Positions 23,939 to 32,190 of a stretch of 39,241 nt of DNA are shown in pieces. Where the stretch lies: NCBI GenBank assembly GCA_964603455.1, contig CAZRVL010000013.1:1-39241 (forward strand). The letters are read 5' to 3'. This DNA is from Flemingiibacterium sp964603455 (GTDB lineage: Bacteria; Bacillota; Clostridia; Oscillospirales; CAG-272). The translations under genes and the position numbers were made by a program. The notes under the pieces are model-generated. The model did not search any database. It was not told the origin of the DNA and worked only from the letters and a program-made list of their open reading frames with translations. The first letter of the stretch is position 1; every line of letters starts with the position of its first letter.

Positions 23939-25015
23939 ATGCTGACAAGTCAAATGATAAAAGATGCCGCACTGAAAGCAGGTGCGGACATATGCAAGAT
24001 CGCACCGATCTCAAGAATGGACGGCGCACCGGATGATATGAATCCGAAATTTTTGTTTCCGAAAGCCAAGAGTATGATAGGCTTCGTCTTCAGAATACCA
24101 CGCGGAGTACAGCGCGGTATAGAAGAGGGCACGCAGTTCTTCCAATATCCATCAATGGCATACGGAGGAATAAACGAGATATTCGCCCCCGCAGTTCTCT
24201 ATTCTGTCGGCAGACTCATTGAGGACGAAGGATATGAAGCCTTCGTGTATCGAAATACCGGCGCACGCGGTTCGGTCTCGGATATGGACGGCTCCCCCGG
24301 AAACACACTTTCGCCCGAAGAACAGATAGAGGTATCCGAAAATGCGAAAACCTCTACCGCACATCACCGCAGTGTACAGTTCACACGACCGACTCGCGAG
24401 GATAACCGCGCCCCTGATATACAATTCCATTTCAGGCTTGCAGCGGTGGCGTGCGGTCTCGGCGAGATCGGATATTCAAAAATGCTGCTGACACCCGAAT
24501 TCGGACCGTTACAGAGAGTCGCATTCCTATTCACCGATGCCGAGCTTGAATATGATGAGATGTACAACGGCGAACCGCTCTGTAAAAAATGTATGAAATG
24601 CGTCCGTGAATGTCCCGGACAATGTATTCCCGACATAAAGACCGGAAAAACGATAAAAATAAATCTGGCAGGCAAGATATGCGAATGGGGCGATATAGAT
24701 ATGTGGAAATGCTACGCATTCTATACTCATGCCGGAAGATATTACAATCCCTTCGTACCAAAGGAAGTTTGGGATAAAAACGAAAACGGAGATCTCGACC
24801 TGATGGAAGGAAAGGCTCAATCGAGCGAACAGGAGATAATGAAGGTATACACCGCACTGTCGAAATATTTTCCGAGCTGGGTCGGATATAATATGGCAAA
24901 ATGCGGCGGATGTATACGCGCCTGTGTTTCTATGCTCGAACAGCACGGATGCCTTAAGGACAAATTCGAACAGCCGCTCCGTACTCAGAAAAAGCCGTGG
25001 AAGCTTGACAGATAA
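23939..25015 (+). CDS. QueG/reductive-dehalogenase-like double [4Fe-4S] protein, paralogue 1
   Basis: The 358-residue protein matches the catalytic region shared by epoxyqueuosine reductase QueG and reductive dehalogenases: ACGLGEIGYSKMLLTPEFGP then FLFTDAELE. Two clusters are predicted from C215-x2-C218-x2-C221-x3-C225 and from C248, C258 and C322-x2-C325-x3-C329. In QueG and RdhA these clusters feed electrons to cobalamin; cobalamin binding here is inferred only. It carries an extra segment of about 30 residues (110-145) and a different second-cluster pattern from the next two genes. It has no Tat signal, so it is cytosolic. AAAGGT precedes the ATG. QueG itself is less likely because three related copies stand in one carbohydrate-linked operon. 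Confidence 0.8.
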   Translation: MLTSQMIKDAALKAGADICKIAPISRMDGAPDDMNPKFLFPKAKSMIGFVFRIPRGVQRGIEEGTQFFQYPSMAYGGINEIFAPAVLYSVGRLIEDEGYEAFVYRNTGARGSVSDMDGSPGNTLSPEEQIEVSENAKTSTAHHRSVQFTRPTREDNRAPDIQFHFRLAAVACGLGEIGYSKMLLTPEFGPLQRVAFLFTDAELEYDEMYNGEPLCKKCMKCVRECPGQCIPDIKTGKTIKINLAGKICEWGDIDMWKCYAFYTHAGRYYNPFVPKEVWDKNENGDLDLMEGKAQSSEQEIMKVYTALSKYFPSWVGYNMAKCGGCIRACVSMLEQHGCLKDKFEQPLRTQKKPWKLDR

Positions 25016-25027
25016 GGAAACCGAAAT

Positions 25028-25939
25028 ATGAAAAAATTGACATCAGAAATGATAAAAACACGCGCCAAGGAGCTAGGTGCACAGGTATGCGGAATAGGCT
25101 CGCTCGATATTTTTAAGGACGAGATCCCCGGAAGAGATCCGAAAATGATACTTCCGAATGCAAGATCGATAATCGGTTTTGGATTTTCAGTTCCACGTGG
25201 ACTTTTCAACTCAATGGAGCGCGATGCGGCATATTATGCCTATACAACGCTCGGAGTAAAGTACATAGACGAAGAATTTGCCGAGATATTCCTGCTGAAG
25301 ATAGGCGGAATGATCGAGGACTGCGGATATGACGCATGTCTCCAAAAAGCCGTTCCGAATCTCAGGATAAAAGGCGATAAGGAGACAAATCCCGAGGTCA
25401 GCGATACATATGAATTGATACACGCAGTTCCGGTCGCCCCCGGAAAGCCATCGCCCGAGGTGATAATAGATTTTGCAAAAGCGGCAAAGACCTGCGGCAT
25501 AGGCTCTGCCGGACGCTCCGGAAAGATAATCAGTCCCAAATACGGTCCGTTCATAAGATATTGCTTTATAATCACAGATGCAGAGCTTGAGCTTGACACG
25601 CCGCTCGATGACGATATTTGCGATGATTGCGGACTGTGTGAATCGGCATGTCCCGGAAAGGCTATAGCAGACGGAAAGCTCGACAGCTGGCAGTGCTCGG
25701 TTTATTACAAAGGCGCACACCGCTCGAATCCATTCATGACAGACGATTTTCTCAAAGACGATCCCGAGCGCGAAGCTATAATAAACGGAGAAAAACGATT
25801 CGATGCAGAATCTGCACGAGAAATATACAAAAAGCTCAACTTTCTCCCTCAGACTCAATGGGGATATGCACCATGTCTCTGCGGCAGAAAATGTGATACG
25901 GTCTGCTATAAGCATTTGAAGGAGGTCGGAAGGATATGA
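25028..25939 (+). CDS. QueG/reductive-dehalogenase-like double [4Fe-4S] protein, paralogue 2
   Basis: The 303-residue paralogue has the core GSAGRSGKIISPKYGPFIRY and IITDAELELD. First cluster: C198-x2-C201-x2-C204-x3-C208. Remaining ligands: C223 in SWQCSVYY and C283, C285, C289, C293 in APCLCGRKCDTVCYKHL. Compared with paralogues 1 and 3, the conserved RGxxRGIEEG stretch near residue 57 is changed to RGLFNSMERD, and the GLGE motif to GIGSAGRS, so substrate or cofactor handling may differ. The gene begins 12 bases after paralogue 1 with AAGGAAA upstream and overlaps paralogue 3 by 4 bases. It has no signal peptide. The reaction is unknown. Confidence 0.8.
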   Translation: MKKLTSEMIKTRAKELGAQVCGIGSLDIFKDEIPGRDPKMILPNARSIIGFGFSVPRGLFNSMERDAAYYAYTTLGVKYIDEEFAEIFLLKIGGMIEDCGYDACLQKAVPNLRIKGDKETNPEVSDTYELIHAVPVAPGKPSPEVIIDFAKAAKTCGIGSAGRSGKIISPKYGPFIRYCFIITDAELELDTPLDDDICDDCGLCESACPGKAIADGKLDSWQCSVYYKGAHRSNPFMTDDFLKDDPEREAIINGEKRFDAESAREIYKKLNFLPQTQWGYAPCLCGRKCDTVCYKHLKEVGRI

Positions 25940-26901
25940 ATACCAACATACGTGAAGAAATAATCTCACTCGCCAAAGAGACCTGTGCAGATATTGTCGG
26001 ATTTGCTCCGTCATCACGCTTTCCGAAGGACGATCCGATCTTCAAGCTTCTGCCCGAGGTAAAAACAGTCATCGGACTCGCATTCAGAGTCCTGCGCGGC
26101 GCATACAGAGGTATAGAGGAGGGCTCGACCTATTATCAGTATACGACTATGGGAGTCGAGAACATGGAGGAAACGATACTTCCGATGTCGCTCGTCCGAG
26201 TTTCACAGCTGATCGAGGAATACGGATATACTGCGCTTCCGCAACGCCGTCACGAGCAGATAATAGCCGACAAGAACGATACAAATCCCGAGGTTGACTT
26301 CACTCGCACATGGCGCGGTGTCACCGCCGAAACTCAGCTTGATTTCGAAAATACTGCCGTAAAATGCGGACTCGGTGAGCTCGGACTGCACGGCGCACTG
26401 CTAACCGATGAATTTGGTCCGTTCGTCAGATACTGCTTTATCCTGACAGATGCCGAGCTTGAAGAAACTCCGCTCTATACACCGCATCTCTGCGACAAAT
26501 GCGGAGAATGTGTAAAGGGATGTCCCGGACACGCAATATCACCATACGGAAAACGCGACAACTGGAGGTGTGCTGTATATTATAACGGTGCTAACGGAAC
26601 AAAGAATCCATTCATGCCGCCATATGCACTTGAAAAATTCGAGGACAGAATCGACATAATAGCCGGAGAAGCCGAGATCGACCGCGAAAAAGCCAAGGCA
26701 ATACTCAGTGAGCTGTATTTCTATCCTCCGGCACAGCACGCATATCAATGCTCGATCTGCGGACGCGCCTGTGATGTCGCCTGCTACGTACATCTCGAAG
26801 AAAAGGGCGTACTGACAAAAAAATTCAAGGAAAAATTCAGATACCGCGAAGAATGGAAATTTGATATAAAGGATTTCGAACAAAAAGGAGAAAAGCAATG
26901 A
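25936..26901 (+). CDS. QueG/reductive-dehalogenase-like double [4Fe-4S] protein, paralogue 3
   Basis: The 321-residue paralogue has CGLGELGLHGALLTDEFGP and FILTDAELEE. Cluster ligands are C186-x2-C189-x2-C192-x3-C196, C212 in NWRCAVYYNGAN, and C272-x2-C275-x3-C279-x3-C283 in the CGRACDVACYVHLEE tail. It shares the RGxxRGIEEGSTYYQYTTMG region with paralogue 1 and the C-terminal CGRxCDxxCYxHL pattern with paralogue 2, so it links the two. It overlaps both neighbours by ATGA, giving translational coupling with paralogue 2 and the glycosidase. Cytosolic; function unknown. Confidence 0.8.
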   Translation: MNTNIREEIISLAKETCADIVGFAPSSRFPKDDPIFKLLPEVKTVIGLAFRVLRGAYRGIEEGSTYYQYTTMGVENMEETILPMSLVRVSQLIEEYGYTALPQRRHEQIIADKNDTNPEVDFTRTWRGVTAETQLDFENTAVKCGLGELGLHGALLTDEFGPFVRYCFILTDAELEETPLYTPHLCDKCGECVKGCPGHAISPYGKRDNWRCAVYYNGANGTKNPFMPPYALEKFEDRIDIIAGEAEIDREKAKAILSELYFYPPAQHAYQCSICGRACDVACYVHLEEKGVLTKKFKEKFRYREEWKFDIKDFEQKGEKQ

Positions 26902-28580
26902 ATTCACGCGCAAAGCTCATAAACGGAGAATTTATAAACATCCCTATAAAAAAATTCGAAAAGGATAATGTCATCACGATCATTCCCGACATCACCGACT
27001 GGAAAGAAATAGAATACTTAGATCTCTGCTATGACTTCGGAAATGCCAAGGTCGGAGACAACGGATATTTCGCATTGGCACGCGGAACAAATTCCCCCGA
27101 TGACCATATAGTCTGCTACGAAGATCTCCCGAATGCCGAGATAGATGCCTGCAATTTCCAGATGAACTTCATCGGATATGTTAAAAACGGCAGCGGTTGG
27201 TGCATGATCCCGACAGGTCTTACCTATGAATTTCATGCGATAATCGGCAAGAAGGACGACACATATTATGCCTATCCGCGTTTCTATATCGGCGGAAAAG
27301 AGCCGTATGAAACGATACGGCTTGAATATCACATGATCGACAGAGATGCTGACTATTCGAAGATATGCCGCATATACCGCGAATATATGCTCGAAAATAA
27401 AGGCTGCAAGCCGATAAAGGATCGTCTTAACGATGAGCTCGAATATGCGAAGGATTCGATCTACATACGTATACGCATGGGCTGGAAGCCTGTTCCGTCT
27501 CCGGTGGATGAGCAGACGATCGAGACCGAACCCGAAATGCACGTCGCAATGACCTTCGATGAAGTCGGTGTTCTCTGCGATAAATTAAAAGCCGCCGGAG
27601 TCAAAAAAGCCGAACTCTGCCTTGTCGGTTGGAACGTATCGGGACATGATGGACGTTGGCCGCAGATATTCCCTGTCGAGCCGAAGCTCGGCGGCGAGGA
27701 AGGACTCAAGCGTCTCATCAAAAAGGCAAACGAGCTCGGTTATCAGATAACCTGCCACACAAACTGCACTGATTCATATTCGATAGCCGACAACTATTCG
27801 TCCTACTGGACTCTAAAGGACAAAAACGGAAATATCGTATCGGCAGGACGTTGGGGCGGCGGTCTCGGAAAGAAGATATGCCCGTTGAAAGAGGTCGAAT
27901 ATGTCAAAACCGAGCTTCCGAAAGTCCGTGAACTCGGATTCAAGGGACTTCATTACATTGATGTCGTATCGACAATACCGCTTCTCGAATGCTGCGACAA
28001 AAATCATCCTGTGAACCGCGCAATGTGCCGTGAGCTTTGGGAAGAGGTCGCAAAGTACTGCAAGGATGAATTCGGCGGATTTTCCTCAGAGGGCTGCTAT
28101 GACTTCATCGCAGACAATCTCGACTACGGACTCTACACGAGCTTCTACAATACCGACAGTGAAAAACCGACTCTCTTTTCAAAATCAGTCCCTCTCTGGC
28201 AGATAGTTTATCACGGAATAATCCTCTCTAACCCCTATACCTCGACCGTGAACTCCCCAATAAAGAGCCGCAAGCATCAGCTCGAAGTCATGGAGCGCGG
28301 CGGCAGACCGACAATATATATCTATTCAAAGTTCCTGTCGAGCGGAAGCAACTGGATGGGCAACGATGACATAACCTGCAACGATGAAGCCGACACCGAA
28401 CGCACAGTAAAGCTTCTAGCAGATATGTACCGCGAATTTGAACCGCTCACATATCTCCAAACCGAATTTATCGAAAAGCATGAGGAAGAAAACGGCATCT
28501 CCAAAACCTATTATTCGGACGGCAGCGTAATGACCTGTGACTTCAACAACGGAACTTATTCGCTGAAAAAGCCGCAATAA
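26898..28580 (+). CDS. Putative TIM-barrel glycosidase (DUF5696/GH101-like), last gene of the Fe-S operon
   Basis: This 560-residue protein has an N-terminal beta domain (about 1-170) and a barrel with features of alpha-glycosidase-type folds: KKAELCLVGWNVSGHDGRWPQ, YQITCHTNCTDSY, GLHYIDVVSTIPLLEC and GGFSSEGCYDF. D355 in HYIDVV and E398 in SSEG stand at positions expected for nucleophile and acid/base, by analogy with GH101-like barrels. No family can be named with certainty. There is no signal peptide. The 4-base overlap with paralogue 3 ties glycoside hydrolysis to the Fe-S reductases in one operon, so the substrate may be a glycoside whose aglycone or sugar is then reduced. An intrinsic terminator follows. 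Confidence 0.7.
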   Translation: MNSRAKLINGEFINIPIKKFEKDNVITIIPDITDWKEIEYLDLCYDFGNAKVGDNGYFALARGTNSPDDHIVCYEDLPNAEIDACNFQMNFIGYVKNGSGWCMIPTGLTYEFHAIIGKKDDTYYAYPRFYIGGKEPYETIRLEYHMIDRDADYSKICRIYREYMLENKGCKPIKDRLNDELEYAKDSIYIRIRMGWKPVPSPVDEQTIETEPEMHVAMTFDEVGVLCDKLKAAGVKKAELCLVGWNVSGHDGRWPQIFPVEPKLGGEEGLKRLIKKANELGYQITCHTNCTDSYSIADNYSSYWTLKDKNGNIVSAGRWGGGLGKKICPLKEVEYVKTELPKVRELGFKGLHYIDVVSTIPLLECCDKNHPVNRAMCRELWEEVAKYCKDEFGGFSSEGCYDFIADNLDYGLYTSFYNTDSEKPTLFSKSVPLWQIVYHGIILSNPYTSTVNSPIKSRKHQLEVMERGGRPTIYIYSKFLSSGSNWMGNDDITCNDEADTERTVKLLADMYREFEPLTYLQTEFIEKHEEENGISKTYYSDGSVMTCDFNNGTYSLKKPQ

Positions 28581-28614
28581 TCTGGCATTTTCGGAAATTA
28601 CCAAATATTGTGCC

Positions 28615-28643
28615 TTGAAAAATCCATCGAAATATGGTAAAAT
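28615..28643 (+). promoter_or_regulatory. Promoter of the SleB-like gene, overlapping the operon terminator
   Basis: TTGAAA (28615-28620), 17 bases, TAAAAT (28638-28643). The -10 overlaps the first arm of the terminator hairpin, so a transcript starting near 28650 lacks most of that arm. Confidence 0.7.
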
Positions 28644-28678
28644 AGGCTCACACAGTAACTTGTGTGAGCCTATTTTTT
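28641..28678 (+). terminator. Intrinsic terminator of the Fe-S/glycosidase operon
   Basis: A perfect 14-bp stem AATAGGCTCACACA / TGTGTGAGCCTATT (28641-28654 with 28661-28674) with loop GTAACT is followed by TTTT. Confidence 0.92.
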
Positions 28679-28713
28679 ACATAATGCTCAAAATGAGCAG
28701 AAAGGACACGAAT

Positions 28714-29481
28714 ATGAAAAAGCTTATCACGATCCTCTCCCTCTTGACTGCGCTGACAACCCAAGTCGCCGCCTACGAAAGCATTGATATTAAAATATCC
28801 GGTTCAAAAACCAATATCAATGCCAAGCTCATAGACTCGACTACATATGTAAACTTAAACGAGCTGTCAGATCACCTCGAACTCTTGACCGAATGCGAGA
28901 TCGAAATAACTGCCGAGCTCGGCGAAAATTACATATCCGCACGCGGACGATTTCTCGGCGGAAATGAAAATCTGTCAATAGACGGTGAAAAATATGTTCC
29001 TGTACGCTCAGTCGCAAAGGCATACGGAGCAACTGTCGAATGGATAGAAAGCTCCCGCTCGGTCGAGATGATCGCCGTCAAAAACAGCGGTATCGAACCG
29101 GGCGAGAGCTTCTACATATCCGATGAAGTCGAATGGCTGGCGCGCATAATAAACGCAGAAGCCGAAGCCGAACCGTTCATCGGAAAAATACTTGTCGGAA
29201 ACGTGATAATGAATCGCGTAAAAAGCAATGAATTTCCGAACACGATATATGACGTTATATTCGACCGAAAATACGGAGTTCAGTTCAGCCCAACAGTAAA
29301 CGGAGCTATCAAAAAGACTCCGACCGCCGACAGCATCGCCGCCGCTAAGGTATGTCTTGACTCATACTATATTTCGAACGAAGCCCTGTATTTTCTGAAC
29401 CCTGACACAGCCACGAACTTTTGGATACCGAACAACCGAAAATTCATCACAAGAGTCGGGAATCACGAATTTTATTCGTAA
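28714..29481 (+). CDS. SleB-like cell-wall hydrolase with copper-amine-oxidase-type N-domain
   Basis: From ATG 28714 (GAAAGGA upstream) the product has 255 residues, starting with a signal peptide MKKLITILSLLTALTTQVAAY. Residues 20-120 resemble the PF07833-type domain found in many clostridial exported proteins (LIDSTTYVNLNELSD, DGEKYVPVRSVAKAYGATVEW). The C-terminal 120 residues are a SleB-type hydrolase: EVEWLARIINAEAEAEPFIGKILVGNVIMNRV and GVQFSPTVNGAI, with the glutamate E146 of INAEAE as likely catalytic residue. Such enzymes cut peptidoglycan during sporulation, germination or wall turnover. The gene is convergent with the solute-binding gene, with only 3 bases between stop codons. The in-frame start at 28615 lies inside the promoter. 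Confidence 0.86.
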   Translation: MKKLITILSLLTALTTQVAAYESIDIKISGSKTNINAKLIDSTTYVNLNELSDHLELLTECEIEITAELGENYISARGRFLGGNENLSIDGEKYVPVRSVAKAYGATVEWIESSRSVEMIAVKNSGIEPGESFYISDEVEWLARIINAEAEAEPFIGKILVGNVIMNRVKSNEFPNTIYDVIFDRKYGVQFSPTVNGAIKKTPTADSIAAAKVCLDSYYISNEALYFLNPDTATNFWIPNNRKFITRVGNHEFYS

Positions 29482-29484
29482 CTG

Positions 29485-30924
29485 TCAGTCCTTCGTGAAT
29501 GCCTCGGCAACGAGATCGGCAGCTGCAGATTCTGCCTTAGAAATATTCGAAGCAACGACCGAAGCGATAGCCTTGTCGTTTATCAGCGCATCCGCGACCT
29601 GATCGAGAAGTCCTCCGAATACATAGCAAATATTAAAATCAAGATATGCCGTATCGTAAATGATATTCAGCATTTCGATACTTTCGGTGTCGCGAAGTCC
29701 CTTTTGCTGAAGATTCAGGTCGAGCACCTTCGGACGAACATTGACATATGAATATCTCGCAAGAGCCTCGGTAACAGTTCCGACAAATTCATAATCCGCA
29801 TTTATCGGAATGCCGATGAAGGCATCCGACCAAGGATTACAGAGAGAATGATAATTTTCCTGCTTCTCATCGTACTTCGGAACCGGAAGTACCGAGAAAT
29901 CGCTCTTCATGTTTCTGAAATCTTTTGTCGAGGATACCAAATGAAGCACGGCTATTGCACGGTCATCGAAAAATGCTTTACCCTGAATATCGTCCTGATT
30001 GTCGAACTTTATGACACGCTTAAGTGCGGAGATCTTGTCGTATACCTCGAACGCATGTTCGGAATCAAGATTTATCTCGATCTTTCCGTCAACGTTGTCG
30101 CTTAAATTAATTCCACAGCCAACGATCAGAAATGACATCGTGGTAGAGTTTGACTGATGTGCAAAGCCGAAGAAGTCATCGTTCGCGTGCATAACACCGT
30201 CATCGTTCATATCAATGTCGCGATCCTTCGCAAGTGCGGTAAGCTCGTCTATAGTCCATTTTCCATCACGAACCATCTGATAGTAATCGGTCGTGATACC
30301 GTAATCATCGAGCAGCTTCTTGTTCAAATATATCGCCGCCGGCATAGTGTACATCGTCGGAGAAATATCGCCGGAGGTGAAATACATCGTGTCGTTTAAT
30401 TTAAGATTTTCATACATAAGACTGCTCCACCACTTCTGATCGAGCGAAAGTCCGGGTACATCGCAAAGATTCGCCAAAACTCCATCGGTCGCGAGCGTTC
30501 CGAGATTTCCGCCCTTGATCTGAGCGATCATGAGCTGATAGTCGCTGTCGCCTGCCAATACCGAATTTTTCATAGCGGCAGAGCCTTCAGCCGGAGTCAT
30601 TTGCACATATTCGATATTCACGCCAAAACGATCAGAAACATCCATTCCGCGCTGATAGAGTGCATCATTTACAACATCTCCGTTCATCGAATCGCCCGGG
30701 ATATTCACATCCTGACTCGGTGCTTGATTAGAGTCGAGAATGGTAAATGTACGACCTCCGAAGTTCTTCGCTTCAAGCTCGTCATAAACATTCTTCTTAG
30801 TTTCTACAGTAGTAGTATCATCACTGTTTCCAGCTGTAGTTTCCTTATTTGTGTCACTTTGAGTGCCGCATGAAGCCGTTGCCAAAAGCACAGCCAGCAA
30901 TGCCGCAAGAATTTTTTTATTCAT
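29485..30924 (-). CDS. Extracellular solute-binding lipoprotein 1, orphan
   Basis: The 479-residue protein starts with a lipoprotein signal with lipobox TASC (C19) and a Thr-rich linker. It continues as a type-2 periplasmic-binding-like fold: NFGGRTFTI, YQLMIAQIKGGNLGTLATDG, DGKWTIDELTALAKD, DFSVLPVPKYDEKQENY. Within it, an EF-hand-like loop D-x-N-x-D-G-x5-D (DMNDDGVMHAND) may bind calcium. It is a clear paralogue of the protein at 32674. No permease or ATPase of an ABC transporter is in the window, so the transporter must lie elsewhere or the protein has a sensing role. Likely ligand an oligosaccharide, from family only. Confidence 0.85.
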   Translation of the reverse strand: MNKKILAALLAVLLATASCGTQSDTNKETTAGNSDDTTTVETKKNVYDELEAKNFGGRTFTILDSNQAPSQDVNIPGDSMNGDVVNDALYQRGMDVSDRFGVNIEYVQMTPAEGSAAMKNSVLAGDSDYQLMIAQIKGGNLGTLATDGVLANLCDVPGLSLDQKWWSSLMYENLKLNDTMYFTSGDISPTMYTMPAAIYLNKKLLDDYGITTDYYQMVRDGKWTIDELTALAKDRDIDMNDDGVMHANDDFFGFAHQSNSTTMSFLIVGCGINLSDNVDGKIEINLDSEHAFEVYDKISALKRVIKFDNQDDIQGKAFFDDRAIAVLHLVSSTKDFRNMKSDFSVLPVPKYDEKQENYHSLCNPWSDAFIGIPINADYEFVGTVTEALARYSYVNVRPKVLDLNLQQKGLRDTESIEMLNIIYDTAYLDFNICYVFGGLLDQVADALINDKAIASVVASNISKAESAAADLVAEAFTKD

Positions 30925-30959
30925 TTTCTTTTCCTCTTTTCAAATTTTTTTACATTAAT

Positions 30960-30988
30960 ATTATACCAAAACATTCATAAAAAGTCAA
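30960..30988 (-). promoter_or_regulatory. Promoter of the solute-binding lipoprotein 1 gene
   Basis: Minus strand TTGACT (30988-30983), 17 bases, TATAAT (30965-30960). A trinucleotide repeat lies just upstream of the -35. Confidence 0.8.
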
Positions 30989-31003
30989 TCGGCAAGCCGC
31001 CCA

Positions 31004-31039
<36 letters not shown>

Positions 31040-31088
31040 CAAACGTACCATATTACACAAAAAACAAAGTTCTAAAAGCCATAAACAA

Positions 31089-31125
31089 AACAGCCGTCCA
31101 TCAAAAATGAACGGCTGTTATTTTT
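31089..31125 (+). terminator. Intrinsic terminator with no gene before it
   Basis: AACAGCCGT / ACGGCTGTT (31089-31097 with 31111-31119), extended by CAT/ATG after one mismatch, is followed by ATTTTT. It sits between two divergent genes, just upstream of the VanZ-like promoter. Confidence 0.75.
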
Positions 31126-31128
31126 CAC

Positions 31129-31157
31129 TTGACAAACTCGCCTGAGTGTGGTAAAAT
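31129..31157 (+). promoter_or_regulatory. Promoter of the VanZ-like gene
   Basis: TTGACA (31129-31134), 17 bases, TAAAAT (31152-31157). The leader to ATG 31175 is about 11 bases and contains GAGGTGA. Confidence 0.82.
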
Positions 31158-31174
31158 AATACTGAGGTGATCGA

Positions 31175-31687
31175 ATGAAGAAGCAAAAGCTCGTACTGCT
31201 GATCCTTATCTGCCTGAATCTTGCATTCATCTGGGGAAATTCAATGCTGAGCGGCGCAAATTCGACAAAAGTCAGCAACGTAGTGACCGGAGCTGTCGAA
31301 AAGGTAATAGATTCGGTATCATCCGCCGAAACGAACAGAGAAAACACACCGTCTGCCCCCTTAGAGCCGACAGAGCCCGAAGCTCAGACCGATGAAGCAA
31401 GAGAATACTTTGAGTATATACTTTCGATAATCGTGCGAAAATGCGCGCATATGTTCGAATTTTTCGTCCTCGCCGTACTTCTGTCGCTGATACTTGAAAA
31501 GAAATACCAGACGATACTGCTCTGCGGAGTCTTCACTGCCCTGATCGACGAGACCATACAGCTCTCAAACGACCGAAGCTCCTCGGTCAAAGACGTATGG
31601 ATAGACATCATCGGCTTCGCTGTCGGAATGCTCTGCATCCTGCTCATAAAGACCATATGCTCAAAGAAACAGGATCATATCACATAA
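31175..31687 (+). CDS. VanZ-like membrane protein
   Basis: The 170-residue protein has a first membrane segment (LVLLILICLNLAFIWGNSML), a polar Pro/Glu-rich loop, then CAHMFEFFVLAVLLSLIL, ILLCGVFTALIDETIQL and DIIGFAVGMLCILLI. The C-H-x2-E and D-E-x2-Q motifs match VanZ-like proteins, whose founding member gives low-level teicoplanin resistance; the biochemical role is not settled. No van genes are nearby, so a resistance role is not implied. Its end overlaps the convergent Rrf2 gene by 13 bases. Confidence 0.87.
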   Translation: MKKQKLVLLILICLNLAFIWGNSMLSGANSTKVSNVVTGAVEKVIDSVSSAETNRENTPSAPLEPTEPEAQTDEAREYFEYILSIIVRKCAHMFEFFVLAVLLSLILEKKYQTILLCGVFTALIDETIQLSNDRSSSVKDVWIDIIGFAVGMLCILLIKTICSKKQDHIT

Positions 31688-32100
31688 TCGTTTCCGCATT
31701 CGGTGCGTGCAAGGTCGGATAAGGTTATCCCCGAAAAATACTTCTCGGTAAGCTCGTAATATCCCTTCCATATCGGCAAAGTCTTACAGCCCGCCGACCG
31801 TTCGCAGACGACCTCACCGCGTCCGAGACATGAGACCGGAGCCATATCACCCTCTGCAAGTGAAAGAATATCCCAAAGTGTTATTGAATCCGGACTTTTA
31901 GCCAGTCTGTAGCCGCCGCCTATGCCGTGTGAGCTGTCGAGCAAGCCGCCCTCACGTAAGAGCGGCATTATTTTTTCAATATATTTAAGTGAGATCTCCT
32001 GCCTTTTGGCGACCTCCTTCATCGGTATATAATTTCCGCCCGAATGCTCTGCGAGATCAAGCAGGATACGAATAGAATATCTTCCGCGTGTTGAGATCAT
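31675..32100 (-). CDS. Rrf2-family regulator with Fe-S-type cysteines (IscR-like)
   Basis: The 141-residue protein starts MISTRGRYSIRILLDLAEHS, with an Rrf2 winged helix (EVAKRQEISLKYIEKIMPLL, then GIGGGYRLAKSPDSITLWDIL). Three cysteines follow in CLGRGEVVCERSAGC (spacing x7, x5), close to the cluster-binding C-x5-C-x5-C of IscR, so it may sense iron-sulphur status or redox. No iscS, sufBCD or cysteine-synthesis genes are adjacent, so the targets are elsewhere. AAAGGAG precedes the ATG. Its promoter carries a candidate self-binding operator. Confidence 0.92.
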   Translation of the reverse strand: MISTRGRYSIRILLDLAEHSGGNYIPMKEVAKRQEISLKYIEKIMPLLREGGLLDSSHGIGGGYRLAKSPDSITLWDILSLAEGDMAPVSCLGRGEVVCERSAGCKTLPIWKGYYELTEKYFSGITLSDLARTECGNDYVI

Positions 32101-32130
32101 AGCTACTCTCCTTTGTTATTTGATACATCT

Positions 32131-32160
32131 ATTATACCACAAGCATGGTAGGTAAGTCAA
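32131..32160 (-). promoter_or_regulatory. Promoter and candidate operator of the Rrf2 gene
   Basis: Minus strand TTGACT (32160-32155), 18 bases, TATAAT (32136-32131). Between and over them the inverted repeat TACCA-N6-TGGTA (32135-32150) sits where an autorepressor would bind. Confidence 0.65.
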
Positions 32161-32190
32161 GTATTATCCGGAAATTTTACAAATAAACCA

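Noticed and set aside
25211..26017. 268-codon minus-strand open frame
   Set aside because: Antisense to the QueG-like genes, whose cluster motifs and 4-base overlap are clear. The Cys-rich look comes from the opposite strand.
23939..26901. Respiratory reductive dehalogenases
   Set aside because: They lack Tat signals and a membrane anchor gene (RdhB), and are shorter, so organohalide respiration is not supported.
31175..31687. Glycopeptide resistance gene vanZ
   Set aside because: Only the broad VanZ-like family is supported; no vanHAX or vanRS genes are near.
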